DNA of 64,000 nucleotides, taken from positions 372,001-436,000 of the forward strand of contig JAPDFW010000063.1 in assembly GCA_028826165.1 (NCBI GenBank), written 5' to 3'. Source of the stretch: Anaeramoeba ignava. Taxonomy: Eukaryota > Metamonada > Anaeramoebidae. Both the position numbers and the translations under genes were made by a program. The notes beneath the pieces are model-generated. The model saw only the letters and a program-made list of their open reading frames with translations, did no database searches and was not told the DNA's origin. Positions 1 to 11,384 of the stretch are shown piece by piece (position 1 is the stretch's first letter; every line of letters starts with the position of its first letter).

Positions 1-211
1 TGTTCAAGATGATTCTGGAAAAGTTCATGATTACAGACAAAGTTCTCCTCAAGCAATTCAAAAATTAATCGAATTTTTCTATCTTGATCAAATTCATGAA
101 CAAATTCCAAAAGAAATTATTTCTGAACTCGAAGAAATGATTGATTTCTATCAGTTGCATCCACAAACAAAATTGATTTATGAATTGAGAAAGAAAGGAA
201 ATGAAAAATAA
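1..211 (+). CDS. 3' end of a BTB-domain protein (partial)
   Basis: An open frame enters from the left edge (first full codon at 2) and stops at TAA 209–211, giving about 69 residues. It begins VQDDSGKVHDYRQSS and continues with an FFYLDQI…ISELEEMIDFYQL pattern. That matches the last ~70 residues of the second BTB domain in the neighbouring RCC1–BTB proteins (for example MFLSVTEDKSNKVTDYSELS) and of the ankyrin–BTB protein at 25165 (VKDDSNRVHDYSEM). It is therefore the C-terminus of one of these BTB proteins, transcribed towards the convergent gene at 319. BTB proteins of this kind often act as cullin-3 adaptors; no function is shown here. The N-terminal domains lie outside the window, so RCC1 versus ankyrin architecture cannot be decided. 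Confidence 0.75.
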   Translation, partial: VQDDSGKVHDYRQSSPQAIQKLIEFFYLDQIHEQIPKEIISELEEMIDFYQLHPQTKLIYELRKKGNEK

Positions 212-318
212 CAAGTTTGTTTTTTTTTTCAGAAATTATTATTCAAAAATTTAAATCATTTGGAAAAAAAAATTTCATAAAATGATCCAATAAAAGAATC
301 AAAAATTGATTTTTAATT

Positions 319-2052
319 TTAATTTTGATTATTAAATTTGTTAATTAATAAATCAAATAAATTTGGTTTTGTTTGATTTAATTGAAAATAATCAATTCCA
401 ATTTCAATTTCATTAATTATTTCTTGTGTAATTTGAATTTCATCTTTAATTTGATTTGAATAAATCCAATATTCAAATATTTGAAATGATTTATTACTTA
501 ATTCACTATAATCAGTAACTTTATTTGATTTATCTTCTGTAACAGATAAAAACATTCCTCGATATAATTCACTTCTCATTATTAATATTAATTTAGGAAA
601 TTTATATTGTTTTTCTTTTCTTTCAATTATAAAATCTTTTTCATTTTCATTTAAATAAATTCTTTTCATTGTTTCTTCAATTTTTTCATTTGAATTTATA
701 ATTTCTTTAATTTCTAAATATAATTTTGGATTTATTATTCTGTTTGAATAAATCATTTCAAATATTTGATTTGATTCTTTAATTGATTTTTTTGAAATAA
801 TTTCTTTAAGTTTTTCAATTTCATTTTCATCTTTTAATCTATATTTCAATATTAATTTATGAGCTTCAATTATTTCTCCATTTTTGGTTTTAAATGAAAT
901 ATTGCAAAATTCTTTTCTTTCAAATAATTTTATCAAATCTTCTTCAAGATTGGAAAAAGAAGGAGGAGAATAATAAAGAAATGATCTGTTAAATCCACAA
1001 GAAATATGATAATTAGAAATATCTTCATTAAATCTTAATTTAGGAAGTTCAATTTGAATAGGAATTAATTGATCATTTGTATCTCCAGTTCCTAATTGAC
1101 CAAAATAATTATATCCAAATACTATTAATTTTGATTTGGATGTTAAAATCAAAGTATGTTGTCTTCCAACAGAAAAATCAAGAATATTATCATCATTTTC
1201 AAATAAAGATGATTTGATTTCAGTAAATTCATAAGTACTTTCATTTTTGCCAAGTCCATTATATGGAAAATAACCACATGAATAAAGTTTTCTTTTTGTT
1301 TTAAATTCAATCAACATTATTGAATGATAATATCCAGATTGAATATCAATTATTTCACCTTTTGGAATATTTTGGATTTTGGTTAATTTATTTATTATTC
1401 TTTCTTCTTTTCTTGATTTCCCTAATCCAAGTCGACCATATCTATTATTTCCACATACAAATAATTCTTGATTTGAATTTAAAAGAAAAGCTGAAGTTGA
1501 AGTTCCTGAAAACATTTTAGAAACATTTTTCATCATTAAAATTGGTTTTTCTGTTTTTTTAAGTGTTCTAGAATCAAAACCAAGTTGACCAAATGAATTT
1601 GAACCAATTCCATAAGCATTTTGATTTGAAGTTAATAAATAAATTGAATTAGAACCAGAAACAATATCTTGAATTATTCTATCATTTGTATCTTCAATTA
1701 ATGATGAAATATTGATAAATTCTTTTGTATCATTTGGATCAATATTCATTTCTTTTGTAAATACATTTCCTTCTTTTGTTAAAATAGCTTCATTTGAAAG
1801 ACCAACAGTTACTTTTTGAATATCTTCAATTTGGATTTTTGAAGGATTTTGGTTTAAATATTCTATTGCTTTTCCATTTTCAAAAAGGAAAATTACTGAA
1901 GAATGACCTGATGAAATTTGTTTAATTTGTTTTTCATTTTCATTTTCATTTTCATTTTCAAATTTAAATTGAATTGGTTTTGTTATTGAATCAGATTCAT
2001 TTTTGAAAAGAATTGGTTCATAATTTAAACCAAAAAATATAATTTCATTCAT
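319..2052 (-). CDS. RCC1-repeat/BTB-domain protein (btk-binding-protein-like)
   Basis: Intact single-exon frame of 577 codons starting MNEIIFFGLNYEP, a start shared by every paralogue in the window. Residues ~1–60 hold a Glu-Asn dipeptide microsatellite (ENENENENEK). Residues ~130–350 contain RCC1 propeller blades visible as GSNSFGQLGFD, CGNNRYGRLGLG, CGYFPYNGLGK and FGYNYFGQLGTGD. A first BTB-like segment follows (RKEFCNISFKTKNGEIIEAH, ~380–460), then a second one (KFPKLILIMRSELYRGMF to the end). RCC1–BTB proteins are thought to use the propeller for partner binding and BTB for dimerisation or cullin-3 recruitment; the partner here is unknown. Its start lies ~50 bp downstream of the 3' end of the next paralogue, so the two are a head-to-tail tandem duplicate. 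It is one of only two intact members seen fully or partly here. Confidence 0.85.
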   Translation of the reverse strand: MNEIIFFGLNYEPILFKNESDSITKPIQFKFENENENENEKQIKQISSGHSSVIFLFENGKAIEYLNQNPSKIQIEDIQKVTVGLSNEAILTKEGNVFTKEMNIDPNDTKEFINISSLIEDTNDRIIQDIVSGSNSIYLLTSNQNAYGIGSNSFGQLGFDSRTLKKTEKPILMMKNVSKMFSGTSTSAFLLNSNQELFVCGNNRYGRLGLGKSRKEERIINKLTKIQNIPKGEIIDIQSGYYHSIMLIEFKTKRKLYSCGYFPYNGLGKNESTYEFTEIKSSLFENDDNILDFSVGRQHTLILTSKSKLIVFGYNYFGQLGTGDTNDQLIPIQIELPKLRFNEDISNYHISCGFNRSFLYYSPPSFSNLEEDLIKLFERKEFCNISFKTKNGEIIEAHKLILKYRLKDENEIEKLKEIISKKSIKESNQIFEMIYSNRIINPKLYLEIKEIINSNEKIEETMKRIYLNENEKDFIIERKEKQYKFPKLILIMRSELYRGMFLSVTEDKSNKVTDYSELSNKSFQIFEYWIYSNQIKDEIQITQEIINEIEIGIDYFQLNQTKPNLFDLLINKFNNQN

Positions 2053-2102
2053 TTTTAAAAAGAAAAAAATGAAATTTTAATTTTTGGATTTTAATTTTAA
2101 TT

Positions 2103-3918
2103 TTAAAAAATTAAACATTTCTCTTTCTTATTTTTTAAATTAGAATTCAAATTTTGATTATTAAATTTTTTAATTAATAAATCAAATAAATTTGGATTTG
2201 TTTGATTTAATTGAAAATAATCAATTCCAATTTTAATTTCATCAATAATTTCTTGTGTAATTTGAATCCCATCTTTAATTTGATTTAAATAAATCCAATA
2301 TTCAAATATTTGAAATGATTCTTCACTTAATTCACTATAATCTGTAACTTTATTTGATTTATCATTTATAACAGATAAAAACATTCCTCGATATAATTCA
2401 CTTCTCGTTATTAATATTAATTTAGGAAATTTATATTGTTTTTCTTTTCTTTCAATTATAAAATCTTTTTCATTTTCATTTAAATAAATTCTTTTCATTG
2501 TTTCTTCAATTTTTTCATTTAAATTTATAATTTCTTTAATTTCAGAATATAATTTTGGATTTATTATTCTGTTTGAATAAATCATTTCAAATATTTGATT
2601 TGATTCTTTAATTGATTTATTTGAAATAATTTCATTTTTTAAGTTTTTCAATTTCATTTTGATTTTGATTTAATCTATATTTCAATATTAATTTATGAGC
2701 TTCGATTATTTCTCCATTTTTGGTTTTAAATGAAATATCACAAAATTCTTTTCTTCTAAATAATTTTATCAAATCTTCTTCAAGATTGGAAAAAGGAAAA
2801 AGAAAAGGAGAATAATAAAGAAATGAACTATTATATCCACAAGAAACATGATAATTAGAAATATTTTCATTAAATCTTAATTTAGGAAGTTCAATTTGAA
2901 TTGGAATTAATTGATCTTTTGTATTTCCAGTTCCTAATTCACCATATCCATTATATCCAAATCCAATTAAATTTGAATTTGAAGTTAAAATCAAAGTATG
3001 AGCATATCCAACAGAAAAATCAAGAATATTATCATCATTTTCAAATAAAGATGATTTGATTTCAGTAAATTCAAAAATATTTTCTTCATATTTTTTGCCA
3101 AGTCCATTATATCGATAATCTCCACATGAATAAAGTTTTCTTTTTGTTTTAAATTCAATCAACATTATTGAATGAAAATACCCACATTGAATATCAATTA
3201 TTTTGCCTTTTGGAATATTTTGGATTTGGGTTAATTTTTGGATATTTATTTCTTCTTTTATTGATTCTCCTAATCCAATTTGATTCCATCTATTTTCGCC
3301 GCATCCAAATAATTCTTGATTTGAATTTAAAAGAAAAATTGATGCAGATTCACCTCCTGAAAATATTTTAGAAACATTTTTCATCATTAAAATTGGTTTT
3401 TCTGTTATTTCAAGTGTTTTAGAATCAAAACCAAGTTGACCATTATAATTTTCTCCAATTCCATAAACATTATGATTTGAAGTTAATAAGTAAATTGAAT
3501 ATCTTCCAGAAACAACATCTTTAATTATTCTATCATTTATATCTTTAATTAATGATGAAATATTGATAAATTCTTTTGGATTATTTGAATTAATATCTTC
3601 TCCTTTTGCAAATACATTTCCTTCTATTGTTAAAATAGTTTCATTTTCATTACCAACAGTTACTTTTTGAATATTTTCAATTTGGATTTTTTCAGGATTT
3701 TGATTTGAATCTTTTAAATATTCTATTGCTTTTCCATTTTCAAAAAGGAAAATTGTTGAAAAGAAACTTGTTGAAATTTGTTTAATTTGTTTTTCATTTT
3801 CATTTTCATTTTCATTTTCATTTTCAAATTTAAATTGAATTGGTTTTGTTATTTTTTCTGGTTTATTTTTGAAAAGAATTGGATTTTGATTTTTACCAAA
3901 AAATAAAATTTCATTCAT
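2103..3918 (-). pseudogene. RCC1–BTB gene with one frameshift
   Basis: Tandem paralogue of the gene at 319. The first frame (2632–3918, 428 aa) starts MNEILFFGKNQNP, carries the (EN)n microsatellite, RCC1 blades (GENYNGQLGFD, CGENRWNQIGLG, FGYNGYGELGTGN) and the first BTB segment, and stops right after NEIEKLKK. The remaining BTB2 half (NEIISNKSIKES… to the end) continues in another frame at 2103–2657. Paralogues read KLKEIIS across this point; here AAAGAAATT is replaced by a version about four bases longer (AAAAAATGAAATT), which shifts the frame. This is not a plain homopolymer slip, so a real mutation is the simpler reading, although an assembly error cannot be excluded. If translated, a truncated RCC1 protein with half a BTB domain would result. 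Confidence 0.65.
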
Positions 3919-3924
3919 TTTTGA

Positions 3925-4240
3925 AAAGAAAAAAAAGAAAAATGATTTTTGGAATTTTAATTTTGATTTTTATTTTTATTTTAATTTTGATTTTAATTTT
4001 AATTTTAATTTTAATTTTAATTTTAATTTTAATTTTAATTTTGATTTTAATTTTAAATTTTAATTTTAATTTTGATTTTGATTTTGATTTTAATTTTAAT
4101 TTTAATTTTGATTTTTGATTTTGATTTTGATTTTTAATTTTGATTTTTATTTTTAATTTTAATTTTGATTTTGATTTTAATTTTAATTTTAATTTTGATT
4201 TTAATTTTAATTTTGATTTTGAATTTTAATTTTAATTATT
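3925..4240. repeat. (ATTTTA/ATTTTG)n hexanucleotide array
   Basis: About 300 bp of near-pure hexamers in which ATTTTA and ATTTTG units alternate irregularly. It separates the 5' end of the RCC1–BTB copy (3918) from the 3' end of the membrane-protein gene (4248). Frames such as 3879–4118 simply translate it as poly-(LI/NF) and are not genes. No other signal seen. Confidence 0.9.
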
Positions 4241-4247
4241 TTTTGGA

Positions 4248-7200
4248 TTAATTCCAATTATCTCCATTACGAAGTAAAGGAGAATTAATTTGATTGTCTA
4301 ACAATTCAATAGAATCATCATCCTTTTTAGAATCTTCGATCATTTTCCAAATCTTCATTTGTTTTTGAGTAAAAAAACTTTTTCTTTTATTTTTGAATCC
4401 AATCACATCTTGTCGATTTTTTCTTAAACTTTTGTTTGCATAAAGAGTCAGAAGAAGCAAAAATTTCCTTCTCATTTTTTCTTGAATAATTAATTCTCCA
4501 GTAATAGCATGACGATCCATATAAGAAATAGCCATTGATAATTCTTCTTTTGTAACACCCTCTTTCTTGGCGAAAATATCTTGAACCATTTTGTTTCTAT
4601 AAGCAATGAAATTCTTTAAGAAATTAGCAAAAACTCTTAAAATAGGATTGTTTGTATTATGATCAATAGCCATCATTGCTGCGTATGATTCATCATAAGA
4701 TTTTGGATCATCTAATCGGAAAAGGGATGAAATTGAACCTCCTGTTGTTCCTAGTAATTTTTTCACTGCTTCTGTTGCTGATGAGAAAATAGTCATGAAA
4801 AATTTGATGAAATCATAGATGGAGAAAATTGTACGATTAGTTATTTTTTGTGTTTCAGTAGCGTATTTTTTCATCAATTTTGTAACAACAATCCCAAACA
4901 AGATTTGATAAACAAAAACAAGAATAAAGAAAATCAAAACATAAAGAAGAACATCATAAAGAAATTTTTTTGAAATTAACCAATAAATTGCCGGAATGAT
5001 AAACAATACAAGGAAAACAAAAACCCAAACAAAAAGAAAAGGCAATTACTCCAACCCAAACTTGTAAATTTGTATAGGATGTGACTTGTATTGGATCAAC
5101 TGATCCATATCCCTTAAAAGGTTTCTTTCCTTGTCTTAAAAGCATTATTCTTTTCCGATATAATTTGAAAATTGATCTCCAAAGTAAAAGAAGAATGCCA
5201 AATGCGAATAAAACAGCAACTCCTGAAATAACTGAAACTGCATTAAGAATTGTGTTGATTTTCTCTCTTGAAAAGGAATATATGTATTTTGAAATGGGAT
5301 TGTCAAGAGGATCTCGATCTTCTGTAAAACTCTTATCAATTTGTTGAATCAATTCAACTCCATAAATTGAAATGTAATCAGTATAGTTACTCATAGTCGG
5401 TTTATTGTTGAAACATTGACTATATCCAATATCTCCAATGGTTTGTTGTCGAGAGAATTGTACTAGTGAATACGCACTTTTGATTAATTTTGTGAAAAGT
5501 AAAATCAATAAGATAACCAATACAATCCAAAGCCAAAAAGCAGTAAGCATTCTTTGAGGATAATAGAAATCAAAGTAAGTCTCAAATTCTTTATGAGGAT
5601 TCTTTTTGTGATGAAATTTAACTTTGATTTTTTTCAACAATTTCTTCAATAATCTTCCAATCCAATGCCAAAAAATAGAACATTTACTCTTCTTTTCTTT
5701 CTTTTTTTCCCATTTTTCCCTGTTTTTATGCAACATTAGCTCTTTCATAAGTTGATGCTTTTCGAAATTTCGTGTTGATCTTTTGAGAACCATTTCCACT
5801 TCTTTCTGTGATAATTCAGATATTTTTTTGGTTCTCATGCTTTGTCTCCAAATTTTTTTCTGTTGAATCTTCTTTTCTTTTTCAATTTGGATTTGGAGTT
5901 CTTTGTTTTTTTTTGGTTTTGATTTTTCTTTTTCTTTTTCTTTTTCATTTTGATTTTCATTAAGATCTGTTTCCATTGATGAATTAGTTTCCAATTCAAT
6001 TCCATCATCTGATTCCCCAAATTTCACTTCTTTTTGTTCTTGGTTAAGATCCACATTTGCATTAATTTTGGAATCATTTTTGGGATCAGTATTTTCATCG
6101 AAAATATCATCAAAATTATCACTATCACTTGATGTAATATCCTTTTTATTTCTAAAAAGTTGATTTTCAATTTCCCTCATTTTCAAACATGTTTTTCCTC
6201 CTATTGGAAGTAATCTTCTGAAAAGAGAAAAATAACTTGAAATTCTTTGATGAACAAAAAAAGTATCATCAATCCATATTCTCAATTTGGGGAAAATTCG
6301 TGCTAAAATCAAAACAAATAAAAGTAGTAGAGCAACAGCGACAAAAATAGCTTCCAAAATAGCTAAAGTTATGATTTGACCAGAATCAGTTTTTTTGGTT
6401 TTTGGAATCAAACCAGGAAGAAAAATACTGAATAAAATAATTAATCCAAAAGTAATTATAAATGTGAGTAAATTATGTTTTTTGGGAGAATTCAAGAAGA
6501 AAGGAACAATAAGGCAAGTGCTAACAATCCAAAAGATAACAGATTCTTTCAGAGAATCAAGTGCTTTAGTGAAAACTATCTGATTAGGAGGTTTGAGCAT
6601 AACTCGTTGAAAATTTGATTGAATTCCTAAAACTGAGAAAGCAATATCTGCCTTTACATTTCCCTCTTCATCTCTGCATTCAGGAACACCAGAAATGTCG
6701 TAAAACATCACAGAATTCAATGTTCGTTTTCCTCCAATATCTGTAACAAGACTATCATTTGTAACAGAAGCTTCTGCGCATTTTGTTATTATCTCGATTG
6801 GAAAAGAAATGTTTTTATCAACATCTCTTTCAAAAACCACTGTAACTGTGACTGAAAATGTTTGTGAAATTGTATTTGGGAAACTAGAGTATTGAACAGT
6901 TACATTTTTCACAGGATTTACCAAATAAATGGGATCAGTTTCAGCATTAAGTTCATCAAAAGAAAATTCAAAAATATAATCACCACTTTCACCAGATTCC
7001 ATTCGAAGATCAAAAACAGCAACTCCATTTTCATCAGTTGTTTCAAATGATGTTCCAGGATCTAAATTCCCAGTTCCTGAATTTTGAGGAATTGCATCAG
7101 CTGTGATGATTTTTCCTGAAACTGGATTTGAGAATGCAAAAAGTTGAACAATAGCAGATCCAATATAACTTTTCCCATTTATTTTCATTGTTTGTTTTGG

Positions 7201-10200
7201 AAGAAGAAAAGGATATCCAATTTTTGAGTTATTAGTTGGAGGATTTTGGATAAAAAGATGAGTTGGCTTTGAAATGACTTTTACTTGCATATATTCAGAG
7301 GAATATTCATCACATTCAAAATAAATTTCGATTTGAGTAATTTCTTGAAAATTCATTTCTCGAGGCACTATCAAAGAAGTAAATATTGCCTTTCCTTTTT
7401 CATCTGTTTTTGCAAATTCGAAATGATACCAATCGGTATAACCTTCATCCCACATATACAATAAAACATACTTATTTGGAACGGGTTGATTTGAATTCTT
7501 ATCATAAACAATAACTATTGGAGAAACATCAAATACTTGACCACCAAAAACCTGAGAAGGAATATCAAATATCTCCAGATCAACTTCCTCAATTTGAACA
7601 TTAACTTCTTGATATGCATATAGCCATCCTTCACAATTCCGAAGATTAAAACTGAAGTTCAAAGTTTCAGTAAAGTAAATATAAAGAAAAGCTAAATTCC
7701 AAGTAGTATATCCACTTTCATTAGTTGGAGCAATACTTCTTACAAAATGTTTCCATGGTTCTGGTTTTTGATTTTCATCTATTTCTTGAGCATCTTGATC
7801 AATAACCTCTGCAATCCAATCACCAATAGAAATATAAACATAATATCCTTGAAGTGGTTGATCGTTTTCATCGAGAAGCTGAAAAATAGGTTGATGTTCA
7901 GCATCAATTTGATTATAACCTGATTTTAAAGGAATTGAGTCATTCCAATACCAATAATAATACAGATATATCAGAGGTTGACAAACACAAACATCTATTT
8001 GTGAATTTGCAGGAACTCCATTTACAAAAATCATCAAACTAAAAGGAACAAGATCACTCCAATAATTCTCATTTTCATCAAAATCAGATTGTTCATTTAT
8101 CACGAAATCATCTAAAATTAATTCATCTAAATCACAAAAAAAATATATTTCAATTCATTCTTATTTTTCTTTAAATAAAAATAAAAATAAAAATCCAAAC
8201 CTTGTCCATTTAATTGATAAGTAGATTCAAATAAATGATTTGTTCCATTTTTTGTTCTTTGACTTGAATTTCCAAAAAGTTGACCATAATAATCATATGA
8301 ATTCAAAGCAAGAATATGAACAGTTAAATTACTTTCAGAAATATTATTTCCTGCTACACTTAATTTGATTGATTCATTCCCAAAAGGTTGACTAGGTGTA
8401 TAAATAAAATATGGATCTGGAAAATGAGAAATTTGAACAGCTTCAATATCATTTGATAAACTCATTTCAAAACATTCTTTCCAATCATAATTTTCAAAAT
8501 CAGGAATATAATATTGTCCAACTACTAAACACAATTCAGTTCTCATTGAAATTCCATAAATTCTTGTTTCAATCATTCCTTCTCCATTTGTAATATCCCA
8601 ATATCCTGATTCAGGATAAATTAAAAATCCCATTGGCAAATCTCCTGGATTAACAAAGGCAGTTAAATAGTAATCTTCATATAAAATATCTCCTAAATGA
8701 TTGTAGATAGAAATATTCCAATTTATCAATTCTCCTGATTTTATATTCTCATTCCAATTTGTTATATTAATTTTGGAAATTGAATAAGAATTAATGATAG
8801 AGGAAAAATAAATTTCAATTTCAATTGTTTCTGATTTAGTTTCATCAGCAATAACTTGACAACTTTGATTTGAATAAAAATAGTCGTTATCATAATAATA
8901 ATAATTTTGTGGGAGAATTAAAGCAAAATCTAAATATAAAGAAGCAAATCCATTCTCATCTGTTATGAATTGATAAGGTTGAAATGTAAAATCTGTACAA
9001 ATCAAAGTAACTAAATTATTTGGGATTCCTTTTCCTAAAATATCTTGGAGTTGAATTACAGACCATTTATCATTACTTGAAATTTTCAAATCTTCGCTAA
9101 TATTGATTGTTCCCATTTTTTCAATCCAAATAATTTCATAAACAGAAGAATTAACTTGAATATCATCAGTTTCAATAGAAAATCCATCTGAAATAAATTT
9201 GATTTTAAATGAACAATTATTTCTTGTTAATCCTAAAACTGAAAATTTTAAATCTAAAAAATTTGCTCTAAATTAAATTAAAATCAAAAAAAAAATTTAA
9301 ATTTAAATAAAAATTTAAATAAAATGGAATAAGATTGATTTAATTTTTTAAACAATACATTCCAAACTCATTTGTAAAAGCAATAGGATTTAAAAGAACT
9401 TTGGAATTTTTAATAGGAGATTGATTTTCTGAAATGAGAATATCACATTGTTTGGAAATTTTTGCAAAAACAGATTTGCTTTGAATAGGATTACTTGAAT
9501 TATCTGTAACAAGAATTTGCCAAGTTTTTGAAAATAATTCTCCTTCTTTTACACTAAAAGATCCATTTTCAATAATTTCAATTTTGGAAACTATTTTTCA
9601 AATTTCAAAATTAAAATTAAAATTAAAATTCAAATTAAAATTAAAATTAAAATTAAAATTCAAATTCAAACCATCTGTTTCAAAATTCAAAATGAAATAA
9701 CCAGGAAAAAGAGTAAAATCATAATCAGCACCTTGAAACAAATAACTAAGTTGAAGAGATTGAGCAAAACCTGTAATAATCATTCTTCTTGATGTTGATC
9801 CAAGAAATATATAATAACTATAAGAATAACCATTATTATCTTGAAAAAAATAAACCAAATTTGAGATTACTAAATTAAACAATTTTATCAGAAGATATAT
9901 ATAAAAATTAATAATTAAGGATTGAATTTAACTTTGTTATTTTTCAACTTGGAATTATCAAAAAGAAAATTCCTTTTTTGATTTTATTTCCAAATTCAAA
10001 TTAAAAAATGAATTTACAATAAGATTCATATTCAGGACAACTCCATGTTCTATTTCCTGGAACAAGAGTAACTGGAACATTTTCCAATCCTTCATATTCA
10101 AAATCTGGTAAAATCCAATAATCAAAAACAATCAACAATTCTTCTCCATAATTTAATGTCTTATTATTAATAGAATCTTCATCCCAACTCACATTATTAA

Positions 10201-11346
10201 GTATTTCAAAATCATCAACTAAAAAGAAAAACAAAAACAAAATTAATCAAAAACAAAAAACAAACAATTTTAAATTGAAATACGTTTTGAAATCATTGTT
10301 AAAGGAAAAGGAATTTCAGCTGAATCAAAATTTGATTCTAAAGTAATATTTTTACCTAAAACAAAAATCCAAAAAATTTTAAATCAAAAAATCAAAAAAA
10401 TATAAAATTTTTACTAGGACCAATTAAATTTAAATCAACTTGAAAACCACATTCAGCAGAAAATAATAATTTCACAGTTTCAGATGAACCAGTTATTATT
10501 GAAAGATTTTCAAATTTAGCAATTCCATCTTGATCTGAAAATTGAGTTGGATTTCCTGAAATTTCAACTTGTGTTCTTAAATTATCACGAAGTTGGATTA
10601 AACTTGAATCTTGAATCTCTACTTCGTCTTCAGGAATATCGAAAGAAAAAGCTTTTGCAGAAATGTTACAATTAGGGATTCCATCAGATTTATATTTTTT
10701 AGAAACTCTTAACTAATCAATTTTAGAAGAAAAAATTCAAATTAAATTTTTTAAAAAATAAAATCAAAGAAATCAAAACAAACTTTTGTTTGAAAATTTT
10801 GTGAATAAAGTAAAGTTGTTTCATTTGGGAAATCATAAAAATCCAAACTATTCAAAACAAAAGAAGAATTCAATTAAATAATTAAATGAATATTTAAATA
10901 TTTGATTTAATTACCTCATTTCAATTTCTTCTTCATTTAGTTCAGATCCAGCAAGTAAATATTTAATTGCAACTCCAAAAGTAAAAAGAAAAAAAGTACT
11001 AAATAGAATAATTGTTAAGGATCTCCAAATAACGTCATCTCCAACAAAATCAAGTACTTGTGGTCTTCCGATCCATTTATTAAATTTTTTTAAAAAAACG
11101 AGAACAACAATTTGCCATAAAATTCCTTTCCAAAATCCAAAGAATAAAAAACAAAAAAAAAATGAAAAACAAAAATAAATTAAAAGTGTTTTTTTTGCTA
11201 TTTCAAAAAAATAAAAGTAAAAGATGAGTTGTTGTTTCTAATAAAAGAAGAATTAAAGAATATTTTGTTTCCAAAAGTACTTTCTTTCTATTCTTCTCTC
11301 CTTCAATTTTTTTAAAAAGAAAAAAAAAGTGTCCAAATTTGATCAT
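4248..11346 (-). CDS. Very large multipass membrane protein with Ig-like extracellular repeats
   Basis: Nine-exon model built by hand, ATG at 11346–11344, stop at 4248. GT–AG introns: 10848–10914, 10713–10783, 10356–10414, 10219–10283, 9870–10017, 9591–9671, 9268–9358 and 8127–8200. All splice phases agree and total 2,147 codons, provided one T is removed from the T7 run near 11210 and one T near 5035. The N-terminus has three or four hydrophobic segments (LLIYFCFSFFF, LTIILFSTFFLFTF). A long presumably extracellular part of β-sandwich repeats follows, each marked by a TDENGxAxF-type turn (TDENGVAVFDL, TDEKGKAIFTS, TDENGFASLYL). The last ~700 residues carry paired TM helices, a Lys/Glu-rich cytosolic linker and a final TM bundle. 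I do not recognise a named family; the TDENG turns recall Big-1/CarboxypepD_reg-like folds. Channel, receptor or adhesion roles are all possible. Confidence 0.7.
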
Positions 11347-11384
11347 TTTTTTTAATTATTTTTTTTTGCTTTTAAATTTTAATT

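Noticed and set aside
5030-5050. Programmed frameshift in the membrane protein (slippery GCCTTTTCTTTTT)
   Set aside because: Other genes have the same kind of one-base break at unrelated homopolymers, and no structured downstream element is visible; a consensus error is simpler.
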